NCBI GenBank assembly: GCA_039545355.1
Contig: BCJJ01000002.1
Coordinates: 1,397,518 to 1,461,517 of the forward strand
Source: Trichosporon coremiiforme
Lineage: Eukaryota > Basidiomycota > Tremellomycetes > Trichosporonales > Trichosporonaceae
Direction of reading: 5' to 3'
Length of the DNA stretch: 64,000 bases
This document shows, one piece after another, positions 32,233 to 43,077 of the stretch. Made by a program: the position numbers and the translations under genes. Within the stretch, counting starts at the first letter, position 1. Every line of letters starts with the position of its first letter. Below the pieces are notes generated by a model. That model worked only from the letters and a program-made list of their open reading frames with translations, was not told the DNA's origin and ran no database searches.

Positions 32233-35200
32233 ATGCTAAGCCGGCATGTGCAGGACCCGCACAACACGGTTACGTCGCTGTCTGCCTCGTTCTCGGCATC
32301 GCTCTCCTTATCCGAAGCCATCGATCTTGAAATTGTCGACGAAATCATCAGCCGTGCTCGAGACGCCACCACATTTGCCCAGACACAACATGCATACAAC
32401 CAAGTCCTCAAGGAACGGTGAGCTGAATACCATTATGTATCTCTGACCTTCTCAGGGGCATCAGACCCAGCGACGACAAACTGTACTACCAGTTCATGCT
32501 TAAGCTGAGCATGGTTAGGGCTGCGACCTGGGAAGAGCGATGGGATGTCTGGCGATCGATGCACGATGAGACGCGTGCTGCCTCCGCCACCGCTGTGTCA
32601 TCGGCTTCCAAGCCACCCAGCATGAATCCTCTGAAGTCTAGGGTCCCCTTCCTCGCGAGCGCGAGCTCTGACCTCGACGAAGGATTCGCCGACGAGTCTG
32701 GAGCCGAGTCCGAGGTCGCCATTCGAGAGTCGCCCCGCAAGAATCTCCGGAAAACGCTGGAGACCTTCCGAGGGCAATCTTTAGTCGGTTACACGCCTTC
32801 CAACTCGGGAGAGGAGGACTCGCTTGACCTCGTCGGTCCACCGATACGAACCTCGACCCCGAGAAAGGCGCGGAAGAGTGCTGGCTACCATGTCTACGAT
32901 GGCTTCAGCAAGTTCTTGGACACCCCCCGTACGAGCTCATTGTCTCCGACTCCGCCGACGTACGAAGAGTCTGTCACTTACAGCCCCATCAGCCCCGATA
33001 GGACGTTGACCGCGACACCCAAAGCGACCGACGATGTCCCTTACATTCACCCTCGCGAACTGAGAGACCTCGAATTCAAAGCTGACCAGTTCCTACGACT
33101 GGGTCTGATGGGCCGATGCTTCAGCACTTGGTACCAGTCGGCGGACTGGATCTGGAGCACGTCCAGTAAGATCCAGGAGGTCCGTAACATGCTCCTCTTG
33201 CGACAGCACCTGCACAAATGGCAGGAGGTCTTGGAGACCAATCTCAGCCGACCAGCTACAGCCGACGCGCACTTCCAGATGTCCACTGAGAAGAAGATGA
33301 TCGAGAAGTGGCTGAGCAAGGCACGAGAGCGACGTCGTGACCGACGCCTGCTGGAAACGGAGCAGGCTGTTACTCGAGCCATGGACGACGCTGCTGCTCG
33401 GGCAACGTGGAAGTTATGGCGCGAGAAGCTGATCAAGAAGCGGACCAAGCGATGGGAGAAGGATCTGAAACGACGAGAGAAGCAGGCTGTTCAGCAGTTC
33501 CGCAAGACCGAGCTGGAGCGAGCTTTCAATGTGAGTTGCGAACTATGGCTTCTCTCTAACAACAGCGTTGGCACGATCGCACTCAAGAGCGGAAAGCCGA
33601 TACACACTTCGTTAGAGTAACTCTTGACCGGACCTTTGGTGACTGGTTAGCCTTTGCCCTCCGATCCAGAGACCTCAACAACAAGGCCGCAGCCTTCAGA
33701 AGACGTCACGATACTGCTATGGTGCGATTCGCGATGGCAAAGTGGCACAAGACTGCCTCCTTGATACCGCTCGAGGAAGTGGCGGTGCGACAAGGGGAAA
33801 GAAGGATATTGAACAGTTACATGTCACTGTGGATTAAGCGGACGGAGCAGGCGCGCCTGGCGGACGCCTTCAATGACCGCGCTGTAATGAGGACTGCTAT
33901 GGCTCGGATGGGGAACGCCCTGCAGAAGCGCATCTCGAGGGAGCAGATGGCCCACGAGATTGTCGCAGCGCGTGACCGAGAGGTTTTGTCCAAGGCAATT
34001 CGCATTTGGAGCCTCGTCGGTCGAAGCAGCCTCTACGCCGGCGTGACGGACCGCCGCCAGAAACGTAACATGTTTGACAAATGGCTGGGCAAGATGGATA
34101 GAGTCCATGACCTTCATGGTAAGCCATTGAGGTGATCGACGTAGCTGACACCTAGTGCGAGTGGCCGAGTTCACGGCCGCTTCCGACCTGAGGCGCAAGT
34201 ATACTGCGCTCACCCACTGGCGAGACGTCATCGGCTCAAAGCGGAACGCAAGTTTAAAGGCTGATCTCATGTACGAAATGAGAACCAAGCACAGACTCGT
34301 CACCAAGTGGAAGCAGGCCTATGCGAAGCAAGTCGACAATGAGGCGACAGCCGACAAGGCACACGCCTTCTTCATTTTACGAGCTACGTTCAAAATATGG
34401 AAGGGAGCACGAACTCTTCGGCAGCAGCAGGCATTTGTGGAGAAACGCCGCCTTAATGATTTGAGGGCGGTGATGGACTGTGAGCTTGATGATCGATAGC
34501 ATTAGCTGACTGCAGCATGGCGAGAAGCTACCATTCAGAGCTTGGAAGACAAGGTCAAGGTCGAAGAGTTCCAGAAGCGGCAGGCAAAGGTTTGTCAATT
34601 TCTTTGGGCGAAAACTGACCGTAGCAATCCCTCGCGCAGCGTCTCGACCAGTGGACGCAGCGCGTAATTGCGATCAAGTCAGACGAGATTGTCGTCACAG
34701 AGCAATACAATGCCAAGCTCTTGCGACGCTTGTTCGATCGATGGACTGGGGAACTGGAACGAACAAATAATCTTGCTGCTCTGCTCGACAGCGCGCTCGA
34801 CATTCGGGCCGAGGAGCAGCTGCGTGGAGCCTTTCGCGCTTGGCGCCAACGAGCCGCGTACGAGCGTGACCTTCGGCAGCGATTCGAGTTCTTTACAAAT
34901 GAGCGCCGCCAGCGAGCTCTTTCCGAGGCGATGGACAAGTGGGTCGGCCTGAAGCGTGAGCGTGATCTGCGGTCGGTCGAGGAGGAGGTTGCCCTACGTC
35001 ACGAGGACGCCCTTCTCTTCGCCGTCTACGACCGCTGGATCGCCAGGACGACCTCGTTCGACGCCATTCGCTTCGACTGCCGACGCATGCGCAGAAACAC
35101 ATTCGACCGGTGGCAGCAAGCTTTAGCCCGGATCCGGGAGGAAAAGAGAGCCGCCGCGGAACACGATACGAAGCTCAAAGGTAAGTTGACGGATAACGGT

Positions 35201-35822
35201 TCGAGCTGACAAGAAAGAGGAGGCGTTTGGCCGTTGGAGGAAAGCCTACTTGGCCAAGGTGGTCAAGAAGCGGACGTGAGTAGTTTACCCTTACAGATGC
35301 GATGCTTCAGCTGACATCAGGCATCATCGACGACGTCGAGGAACGAGCCCCGCCTTGATCGATGGTCGACGCGGTCACAACCCGGCATTCGCCGAAGCTC
35401 GCCGCGGCAGCAGCCCGCTCTTCGGCGAAGCCGTGCGCTCACGACACAGTCTGCCTGGCGTCGGCGTGCCTCCCAGAACGCGGGTTGTGCCGGGACCACG
35501 CCCATCATTGCCAGCCGGCAGCAACAGTCGGTCGATTCTTCCACGCGCCGGTCGTGTCGTGTCTGGTGCGTCCGGCAGTTCGAAGTCGGACGAAGCTGTC
35601 TCGGTCGCGAGCGAGCCGGCCTACTCACGTCTACGTGGGGAGCTGTTTGCGCCGAGCAGCGGACGCTCTCCCCGCGGACGCTCTCTCCGCGGACGCTCTG
35701 CCAGCGACGAGGATCCGCAGACGAAGGTTCGCTCACGATCTGGAGACAGGCACAGAAAGGGCAACCTGGACACGCCCATGAGCGAACTGGTGCGTGCGCT
35801 GCGGGAGGCGAAGCGAAACTAG
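32233..35822 (+). CDS. SFI1: Spindle pole body protein Sfi1 (centrin-binding repeats)
   Basis: Eight exons: join(32233..32417, 32456..33530, 33566..34118, 34156..34479, 34516..34589, 34625..35180, 35218..35275, 35321..35822), 3327 nt, 1108 residues. Seven introns are 35-45 nt. The N-terminal third is disordered. From about residue 330 a long helix carries Sfi1 repeats, each with a hydrophobic residue and Trp spaced about 30 apart: MGRCFSTWYQSA, LRQHLHKWQEVLE, EKKMIEKWLSKARERR, RATWKLWREKL, LRRLFDRWTGELE, EAFGRWRKAYLAKV. These bind centrin (Cdc31) and form the half-bridge that sets spindle pole duplication. The acceptor before exon 7 ends AAG, not YAG; it was chosen because only it keeps the repeat frame. 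Confidence 0.92.
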
Positions 35823-36770
35823 ACTTGGGTATGAGCGCGTGCTATAATGCTTGTACCTGTTGTATGTTACCTCCCTAATGCCGTCGATGAACATGCTCGA
35901 GCGACAATCAATGGGCGTTGCGCGGTCGCGATCGATCGCTTCATCACGCCGCAGGTACGCGGCCACGGATATGCGTTAGAGCGGGCACCATGATGCTAAA
36001 GGTGTCATGAATGGCCAATTATTTGTCACGCACATGCATTCAGTGCCTAGGCTCTGAATGCTATTAACCTTGTGCGCACAACGAGCGGCGGAAGTAAGCT
36101 GCATCAGAAGACGAAGCCACGCCCGGCTTCAATCGGCGGAATGCAAGCGAAGTGGCGGCTCCAACAAGGTGCGGGCTGAGGCGAGGTCAGCTGCCCATGG
36201 ACCTTCCCCACCCGTCGACTCACATAAAAGCCGCTCAGCCCACTCGACGCTTCTCTTTCCCCCACATCATCTCTACACCATGGCGCACTCCCCATGAGTC
36301 ACTGACCCGAACACAGTCCACAGTCCTTAGCGAGCTTGTGAAGTGTAAGTGAGCGCACGGCACTCGACACCTTAGGTCTTCGACTGGCGGCGACGCTCGC
36401 GTTCGTTCGGTTCGGATTGGGCAACCTCCCCACCCCCCCCGCGCAATGTATCACCCTCACCCGTGAATTGACAGTACGTTGAGACTTCGCCTCGGCATCG
36501 TTTCGTTGCATTCAAGTAGTATACCCGGAGAAGACGACGAGTTGTCGCAGAGATTCGCCACCCACCCAACCCTTCGTTTAGTTTCCGTCATCGATCCACC
36601 CCTTTATAGTTACCCGACCCCCCGATTCCCGTTCGCAAGGAGAGGCAAGATGTGGAAGCAACCGGGGAGTAGCGGAGAAGAGGACGAGAATTCCGAGTTC
36701 CGGTAGCAGCACTGAGTAGCGTCGACACCGTCAGCAGCAGGACCGACATACGTGTGGCCTCTCGCCATTA
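35823..36770. other. Non-coding region before the hairpin-repeat array
   Basis: No convincing protein gene. ATAAAAG near 36223-36229 is followed by a pyrimidine-rich stretch, a five-codon frame starting at 36280 (MAHSP), and GTAAGT-type donors. It looks like a promoter and leader of a plus-strand transcript running toward the array, possibly a non-coding RNA. This is inference only. Confidence 0.35.
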
Positions 36771-37420
36771 CGTCGGCACACCCCTCTCGGGTAGTGCGGC
36801 AAGGTTGATCGCCTCCCTAGCGCCAGCAGGGCAGGCCTATCGCTTCAAGACGACATACGTGCAACCTCTCGTTGTCACGTCGGCACGCTCCTCTCGAGCA
36901 GTGCAGCAAGTGTCGACATATGCGACTTTGTCGCATCGGCACGCCCCTTTCGGGAGGTGCAAGCAAGATGTGATGTGGGATAGGCCTCTCGCAGCAAGTG
37001 TCGCCTTCCTTGGCTTTCGCAGGTAGATTTGTAAGACGGCAAACGTGCGACCTCTCGTCGTCACGTCGGCACGCCCCTCTTGGGCAGTGCGGCAAGTGTC
37101 GGCATACGCGCCTAGTTCGCGTCGGCACGCCCCTCTCGGGAAGTGCAGCAAGTGACGGCATACGTGAAGTCCTTGACTGTCACGTCGGCACGCCCCTCTC
37201 GGGCAGTGCGTCAAGTAATTTCATATGTGCAGATTGTCTAAACATGTTCGCCTCCCTAGCACGTTGCAGGGCGGGCCTAGCGCAGCAAGACGGCATACGT
37301 GAGTCTCTCACGTCGGCACGCCCCTCCTGGGCGGTGCGGCAAGTGTCGGCAAACGCAACAGCTGTTGCGTCGGCACGCCCCTGCCGGGCAGTGCTTCAAG
37401 AGTGTAAGGCCCCTGCATAG
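36771..37420 (+). repeat. Array of eight hairpin-forming repeats with interspersed second unit
   Basis: Eight copies of a unit with core CGGCACGCCCCTCTCGGG followed by (C)AGTGC. The cores start at 36774, 36881, 36937, 37067, 37123, 37186, 37314 and 37371. Flanks are also shared (CGTCGG before; GCAAGTGTCGGCATACG after). Spacing is 56-63, or about twice that (107-130) where a second unit (TCGCCTCCCTAGC...GCAGGGC.GGCCTA) fills the gap near 36809, 37007 (diverged) and 37249. Each core folds as a stem GCAC-GCCC / GGGC-A-GTGC with a five-base loop. Spacing is not a multiple of three, so the array is not a coding repeat. It has the regularity of a satellite but also conserved structure. Confidence 0.85.
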
Positions 37421-39498
37421 CAAGCCGTAGCAGCATGACTGCCTCTCGCATCAAGCGCCGAGCGCCTAACGGCGCACGCGGTACGCCCATCCCCGGCGCT
37501 CACGGCCTCAGTTGCCTTCCCCAAGCCGAAATGGCAATTTCAGGGACGATTCCCCATCCCCCCTCACTCCACACGCCGATCTCTCTCCCCTCCGGCACTC
37601 ACGGCTTCCGACACAACGAGGCGACCGACAAGCCAGGACCAGGCTATCATCGGACGGCGTCTGATCTCTGGCTCGACCCGGCTCCGATGACTCGACTTCG
37701 ACTATCGACGGACGCTCGCGACGCTTCGTCAATTGCAGTCGCTCGAGCTATACCGCCGCAGACTTGCTGCCTGGCAGACACGCGACGCCGCAGCTCGGCG
37801 GTCCCCTCTGCCCGCTGCTAGGTAGACGGAGGGAAGGAGTCGCACCGCGACTCGCGCGACGCCCATCGAACCCAGCGAGGCTCGCTGGAGGGTCGCGCTT
37901 GTAGTCTTATGCATAGATATCGGCTCATTTGTGCTGCACTGTGTGGTTCCTGACTGCCTGCTTGTGTGTACGGAAGCATCCAGTGTGTGGTGAAGAGGCG
38001 GGTAATGGTTGTGGGAGGGACGGCGTGCCTGCGTACGTTCGAAGGTAGAAGGCAGGGTAGTGAGGACGCGGAGCAACGAAAATGTGACACCGTCTTCGAG
38101 CAGGATGAGGTTCTGAGTGACCAGCGTGCGCAGCATTCTTGTGTGTCCCAACTATCATGTCGCTGTGGTCCATCCGTCTTGGCATCGAGGGAGGGAGAGA
38201 ATGCACGTGCATCTTCTTCTGGCCCCGCTCGCCATTTCGACTTGGCGGTTCGCTTTTCCCCACAGCATCTCCACAAACTCACTCCTCACTTAACCTCAGC
38301 CTGCTCCCTCCCCCCCCCTCCTCGGTCCGATCGTCTGCATCACGGGGATGAAGAAGGCGGGGGCAGTTGCGCCCCGCACGGCTGTGGTGTGGAGTCATGG
38401 GCAGAGTTCGGCGAGTTGCTCCGTAATCTTCCTTGGCACATCTCGGCCATCTGGACTGAATAAGGTGTGACCTCCTATCTGTGCGATCTCTAAAAGGAGT
38501 ATCGTGCGATGAACAGTCCGATTCGGCCTGCGAAGCTTTGTCTCGTGACCGACCGGGGCCTGGGCTCCTGGCACGTCCCCTCCTCGATCAGCAGGCACCG
38601 TGACTGCTCGCATATCTGTATCTCTTCTCTGATATGCTCTGATACCTGCGTAGCTGCGTGTGGTGCATCTGGCGCCCGTGCTCGGCCATCGGCCTCGATG
38701 CTTCCCCAGTGAGATCGCGGATTGCGGATCGTCTAAATGTCGCGCGTGTCGCGCATGTCGCGCATGTCGCTCCCATGGGTCGCATGGGTCGTGTCGCTTG
38801 CACCGCTTAGGTATCGGAAAGTCCACCCTTTGTCTTTGAACAGAACTCCGCCCCGCTGGAGATTCTCCACGACACACCGAGGGCCGAGGATTATAGATTA
38901 TAATACCGTGCCGCGGTGTCCCAGGCACACGGATCCCCCCGTCTTGGACACTCGGAGGGCTGAGAATAGCTCCCCCCCGCCCCCCCCACACTCGCACCGC
39001 ATGCACCGGCACCTGCCCACAACGCCAAACCTCGGGGATGCATCGGAATGTCTCTGCACCCGGCCACGAGTGCCTTTCCGCCGTTGCATGGCTGGCTCGC
39101 ATGGCGTGCGTGTTCTGTTCAGGTCGTACAGAATAGTCTTTCCGGCGCCGGCGCCGATCCCAGATCCGTGTGGAATGTCGTCGCCACTAGCTCACACTGC
39201 ACCATTTGCGCTCCAGAGAGAGGACAGTCGTATGCGACATCGGTGATTTCGTAGTCGGCACGAGGCAAAGGCCCGTGCGATCTGCCAAGCATCACGGGGC
39301 AGGGGTCCCCATTGTCGTCCCCAGACGCCAAGGGGTTGAGGGTACGAGGGTCCGAAGCGGGGACGAGCGTCCCCACCCTCGCAGACAGGTGAGAAAAAGT
39401 CCCAACACATCAACATCAAACGCTGAGAGCATGTAGTAGCCGCCGGGCACAGGGGTCATGATAATGTACATGTCTCAATGCTAGTGATATACAACTGG
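37421..39498. other. Gap without a supported gene
   Basis: Open frames on both strands overlap and have low-complexity or unrecognised products. Small direct repeats are present (a CGCGCATGT unit near 38740-38770 and CATGGGTCG near 38775). C-rich tracts occur near 38305 and 38975. Nothing else recognised. Confidence 0.45.
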
Positions 39499-40477
39499 TT
39501 AGGCGTGGGCCATGCGGTCGAAGCAAAGCGATAGCGTCGCGATCAGGCCCAGGTCGACGCCGGCCGCAACCGTGATGAAGTACTGTTGTCAGCTCATGTT
39601 CCAAAGCAAAGCAGCTGCTCGGCAAGGTCACACCCACAGTGCTTGGGTCCTTGACGACGTCTTTTGGTCCGGCGACTGTGTGGCGCACCTCGGCGACGGA
39701 GGTGCCCGAGGGATTGTTGTTGTCATAGAGGATGAGGTCGCCGCGGCCGACGTGGAACTTGCCTCGAACGGTGATGCGCGCGTCCTGTCCGCTGTTCGCG
39801 TCCTTGAATACGCAGCACATCTTGTCCTTGTCCGTCGGTGTGTGCCTCGCCTCGAACAACAGACATCCCGAGGGGTCCACCACATCGTACGTCCGCTTCA
39901 CAGACGTGCGCTTGTTCTTCACACTGTACACCAGGTTGCCCTCGGGGTCCAGGATGTCTGTTGGTCAGCTTGTCTAAACGTTACCATGACGCCAGCTTTC
40001 CGGGTGCAAGAGAGCTAAGCGCCATCTCCAGTCTCAGGAAGGCAGATGTGACTCACCCTTCTGGTTCACGAGCGAGGCCAGATGCTCCTTCACGGTAAGA
40101 ATGATCTTGCCGTGGGCGTCGCGCACGTCGCACTGCCGTCTGTCGAACATGGTCGCCGAGTCCTTAAGCACAATGACTGCCTGGTCGTCCCTCACGAACG
40201 ACGGGAGCAGGTACACTGGTGTCTCGAGGGGGGGGATGCTCTTGCTCGCTGTGCACGTGGGCGAACCAGCGCAGTCGGGCCACTCATGCTTGGGCGAGGA
40301 GGGAGGCGAGCCGGACATGGTGGTCGACGTCGAGGTGGTGGGAGACAGCGGCGGGCGCGCAACAGGTATGGTCGGCACGGTCGGCTGCGCGGGTATCGTG
40401 GTCGGCTTGCCCATGATAGGGGCCTGGTAGGGAGACACCATGGGGAGAACAGTCGGGGGGGTAGCGACGGCGGCCAT
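39499..40477 (-). CDS. LURP-one-related / Tubby C-terminal-like protein
   Basis: Three exons: complement(join(39499..39582, 39638..39957, 40057..40477)), 274 residues. After a Pro/Thr/Ser-rich leader (about 80 residues, with SPPSSPKHEWPDCAG) comes a beta-rich domain with the LOR pattern: QAVIVLKDSATMFDRRQCDV, DAHGKIILTVKE, DILDPEGNLVYSVKNKRTSV, FEARHTPTDKDKM, KFHVGRGDLILYDNNN, ending YFITVAAGVDLGLIATL and a hydrophobic CFDRMAHA tail. The family (phospholipid scramblase/Tubby fold) binds membranes or lipids in some members; the fungal role is unknown. Introns are 99 and 55 nt with CTGAC branches. Confidence 0.85.
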
Positions 40478-41875
40478 GGTCCTCTGTGTACTCGACGAGT
40501 AGTACTCGGAGGAGGGATGGGGGAGTGTCTTTGGATACAGTGAGCGGTGATGGACAGATGCGAGGAAGACGAGTACGAGGCGAAAGGGGCGGTTGAAGAT
40601 AAGACGCCGGCCACTTATGGCAGTCGATGTGGTGCGCCTAGCAGGGTTGTCGCAGTAGTCTTGGGTGGTCTTGGCTGGCCCGGCGCGGGGTGGCTTGGGA
40701 TTGCTCAGTTACTGGGTTCTCGCTAACTGCATAGGGTTTGGGGTAAAAACCCACCGGCATGCCAATCCTAAGGCACAGTTCTTGGCTGGGGGCCGACATA
40801 AGGAACCTCACGCGAGCCCGCCCACGACCTCTCAACACCCGCACCGCACCGACGTTGCAGGCCAGCGACGGCGCGCCAAGTCCCAGCCACAACGTTTTTC
40901 AAAGGTAACACAAGCCACGGGGGCCCTTCACGCCTCCCCCGCTTGACGTCATGTCCGATCCGTCGGACTCTTACAGTGCTTGCGCATTGGACAGCGCGGC
41001 AACTGTCGGCACCGCCCTAGACGCGTCCAGCCCATCCACCGTACACCGTACCTGCCCATGTTCCGTTCGACGCCGCATGTCGTCCCCAAGGAAGGTTCCG
41101 GGATGGCCATAAGCTAGCAAGAGCTGGTCCCGAAGCTTCGAGCTTCAGTGGCTATCATGGCGTGGCCGGCAATGTGTTTCGAATTTTGCACGGGGGATGT
41201 CCAACAACCTTCGGAGCTTGCCGCTCAGACATCAGAAATCTGACCTTTTAGTGTCGCAGTTTGCACCGCGCACAGCGGATTAGCGGATCTGCGGCGCATG
41301 CAGACAAAGTCCGGATGCGATCAACTCGCCGCAATGAGCAATGCGGCGACACCCCATGATTTCGAACAGTGGTCTTGGCATCGCACAGCCGTAGAGTTCA
41401 ACAACGCCTTCACGTTGGAATTCAAGAGACGCAAGCTCCGATTAAGCTCTGAAACCAAATAACCAGAGCCATAGTTTGGGAGAAGCGCAGGCGCTCAGCT
41501 TGGCGGTCCGGCCGCTCAGAAAGCTCACCACCCAATCTCTGTGGTACCAACAAAAGCGGGCTCAGCTCACCTCGCTGCGCGGGCAACAGCCCACCTCTTG
41601 TTGACGTCCTTGTGCAGGAGCTGTGATATTTTTAACCTCTTCTGCTCAGCTTGCCAGGGCCCTCGAGAGACTCCCCAATCAACGGTGACTCACAGGTGGG
41701 CAGCTCGTTGCAGCTTATGTAAAATCACATGTTACCGAGTCAATGCGGGCCTCCGCATCTCCATGACATCAACCAAAATATCTTGTTCGCCGCCTTCCCT
41801 CACTCCGACTCAGATGGTGCGAGGAAGGCGGCATCTTGATTTTCCCAGCGCTCCATCAGCTACTGAGCACAGCCC
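40478..41875. other. Divergent intergenic region
   Basis: 1.4 kb between the LOR gene (-) and the nitrilase gene (+). Contains no recognisable gene. The right half is AT-richer than its neighbours. Confidence 0.45.
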
Positions 41876-43077
41876 ATGACGAACAAGATCCGCATTGCAC
41901 TCGCGCAGACCAACCCGATATCCGTCGAGGTCGACCTGGTCGAGGGTGAGAAGGATAAGCACATCTCGCCCTTCCCGACGCTGGAACACAACCTCGTCGA
42001 CGCCGCGCGGGCGGTGAAGGATGCGGCCGAGCAGGGTGCCGATGTCGTTGTCTTTCCAGAGTACTTTCTGCAGGGATTCGTGAACGAGGGACGCCAGGTG
42101 AACTTTGCAATCCGCGAAAGATAGCTGACCGCAGTACTTGACCTTCCCCTCGAAGCATCTCGAGTCCTTCCTGAAGCGCCTTGCGAAGAACCATCGCATC
42201 GGTATCGTGGGATCGATCGTCCACGGAGCACTGCCGGAAGCCACCAACGACCCCTTCCCGACGGATGACCCGTTCACGCACCTCTCGGCCGAGTGCTCGC
42301 TGCCTGACAGGTGCACGACGTCGCCGGAACAGAAGGCGTGGATCGACTGGCTCGCGCGCAACATGACAGACAAGATAAAGAATGCTGGACACCCCCAGGC
42401 GCCGATTCTCCACAACACGGCGTTCTACATTGACGAGAACGGAGAGCTCATCGGAGAGTACATCAAGATGAACCTTTGGCACCCGGAAAGGTGAGCTCGA
42501 CGTTGCCTGGATGGATCTGACCAAACAGGCTGTACCTCACTCCCGGAGAGGTGGACAACGAGGCGTTCGACACGAAGTGGGGCAAGGCCGGATTCCTCAT
42601 CTGTGAGCTTCTTGTCCTGGAAAGTCGGGCTGACAATAGGCTGGGACCAATCGCACGGTGGTGCCGCGCAATGTCTCGCCGACCAGGGCGTCAAGCTGAT
42701 CTTTGCGCCGACGTACTGGCTGAGCTCTGACTCGCAGCCGTGAGTGTCCAACACCCTGTCACCCTGTTCACTCAGCTGACCCCAGGTACCTCGACGAGTG
42801 GCCGCACGCGAGCGATTACGAGTACCAGCTCCTGCAGTCGCTGTGCTTCACACGCAGCGTCGAGACCGAGACCGTGTACGTCATGGTGAACGCGGGCGGG
42901 ATGGAGAACAACCACATGGGCGGCAGTGGCGTGTGGTCGCCGCTCCGGGGCAAGGTGCACGGCAGCTTTGACGGGCACGGCGTCGGTGTCAGCGTCGTCG
43001 ATATCGACCTCGACGTGCTCGGGCGCGCGAGGGAGTTGTACAAGGTGCAGGAGGACTGGAAGAGGACGAGGAAGTGA
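41876..43077 (+). CDS. Nitrilase-superfamily carbon-nitrogen hydrolase
   Basis: Five exons: join(41876..42097, 42135..42490, 42529..42602, 42640..42739, 42786..43077), 347 residues. Introns are 37, 38, 37 and 46 nt. The Glu-Lys-Cys triad is visible: VVVFPEYFLQGF (Glu), GEYIKMNLWHPER (Lys), and CWDQSHGGAAQ (Cys, codon split by intron 3). These enzymes hydrolyse amides, nitriles or N-carbamoyl compounds through a Cys thioester. The substrate cannot be told from sequence. A nearby branch of the family acts on N-carbamoylputrescine or omega-amides, but this member has a distinctive insert (PSKHLESFLK to DRCTTSPEQKAW). No signal peptide; likely cytosolic. Confidence 0.9.

Noticed and set aside
35214..35222. 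Alternative acceptors for SFI1 intron 6 (AAG at 35213 or GAG at 35219)
   Set aside because: Both shift the frame and lose the EEAFGRWRKAYLAKV repeat that continues the Sfi1 pattern; only the AAG ending at 35217 keeps it.
36817..37214. Repeat protein encoded on the minus strand of the array (Cys/Arg-rich frames)
   Set aside because: Distances between repeat copies are not multiples of three, so no single frame keeps the repeat in register; the frames are by-products of GC-rich DNA.
36771..37420. CRISPR array
   Set aside because: Regular short hairpin repeats recall CRISPR, but the genome is eukaryotic, repeat spacing is irregular, the sequences between repeats are themselves repeated, and no cas-like gene is present.
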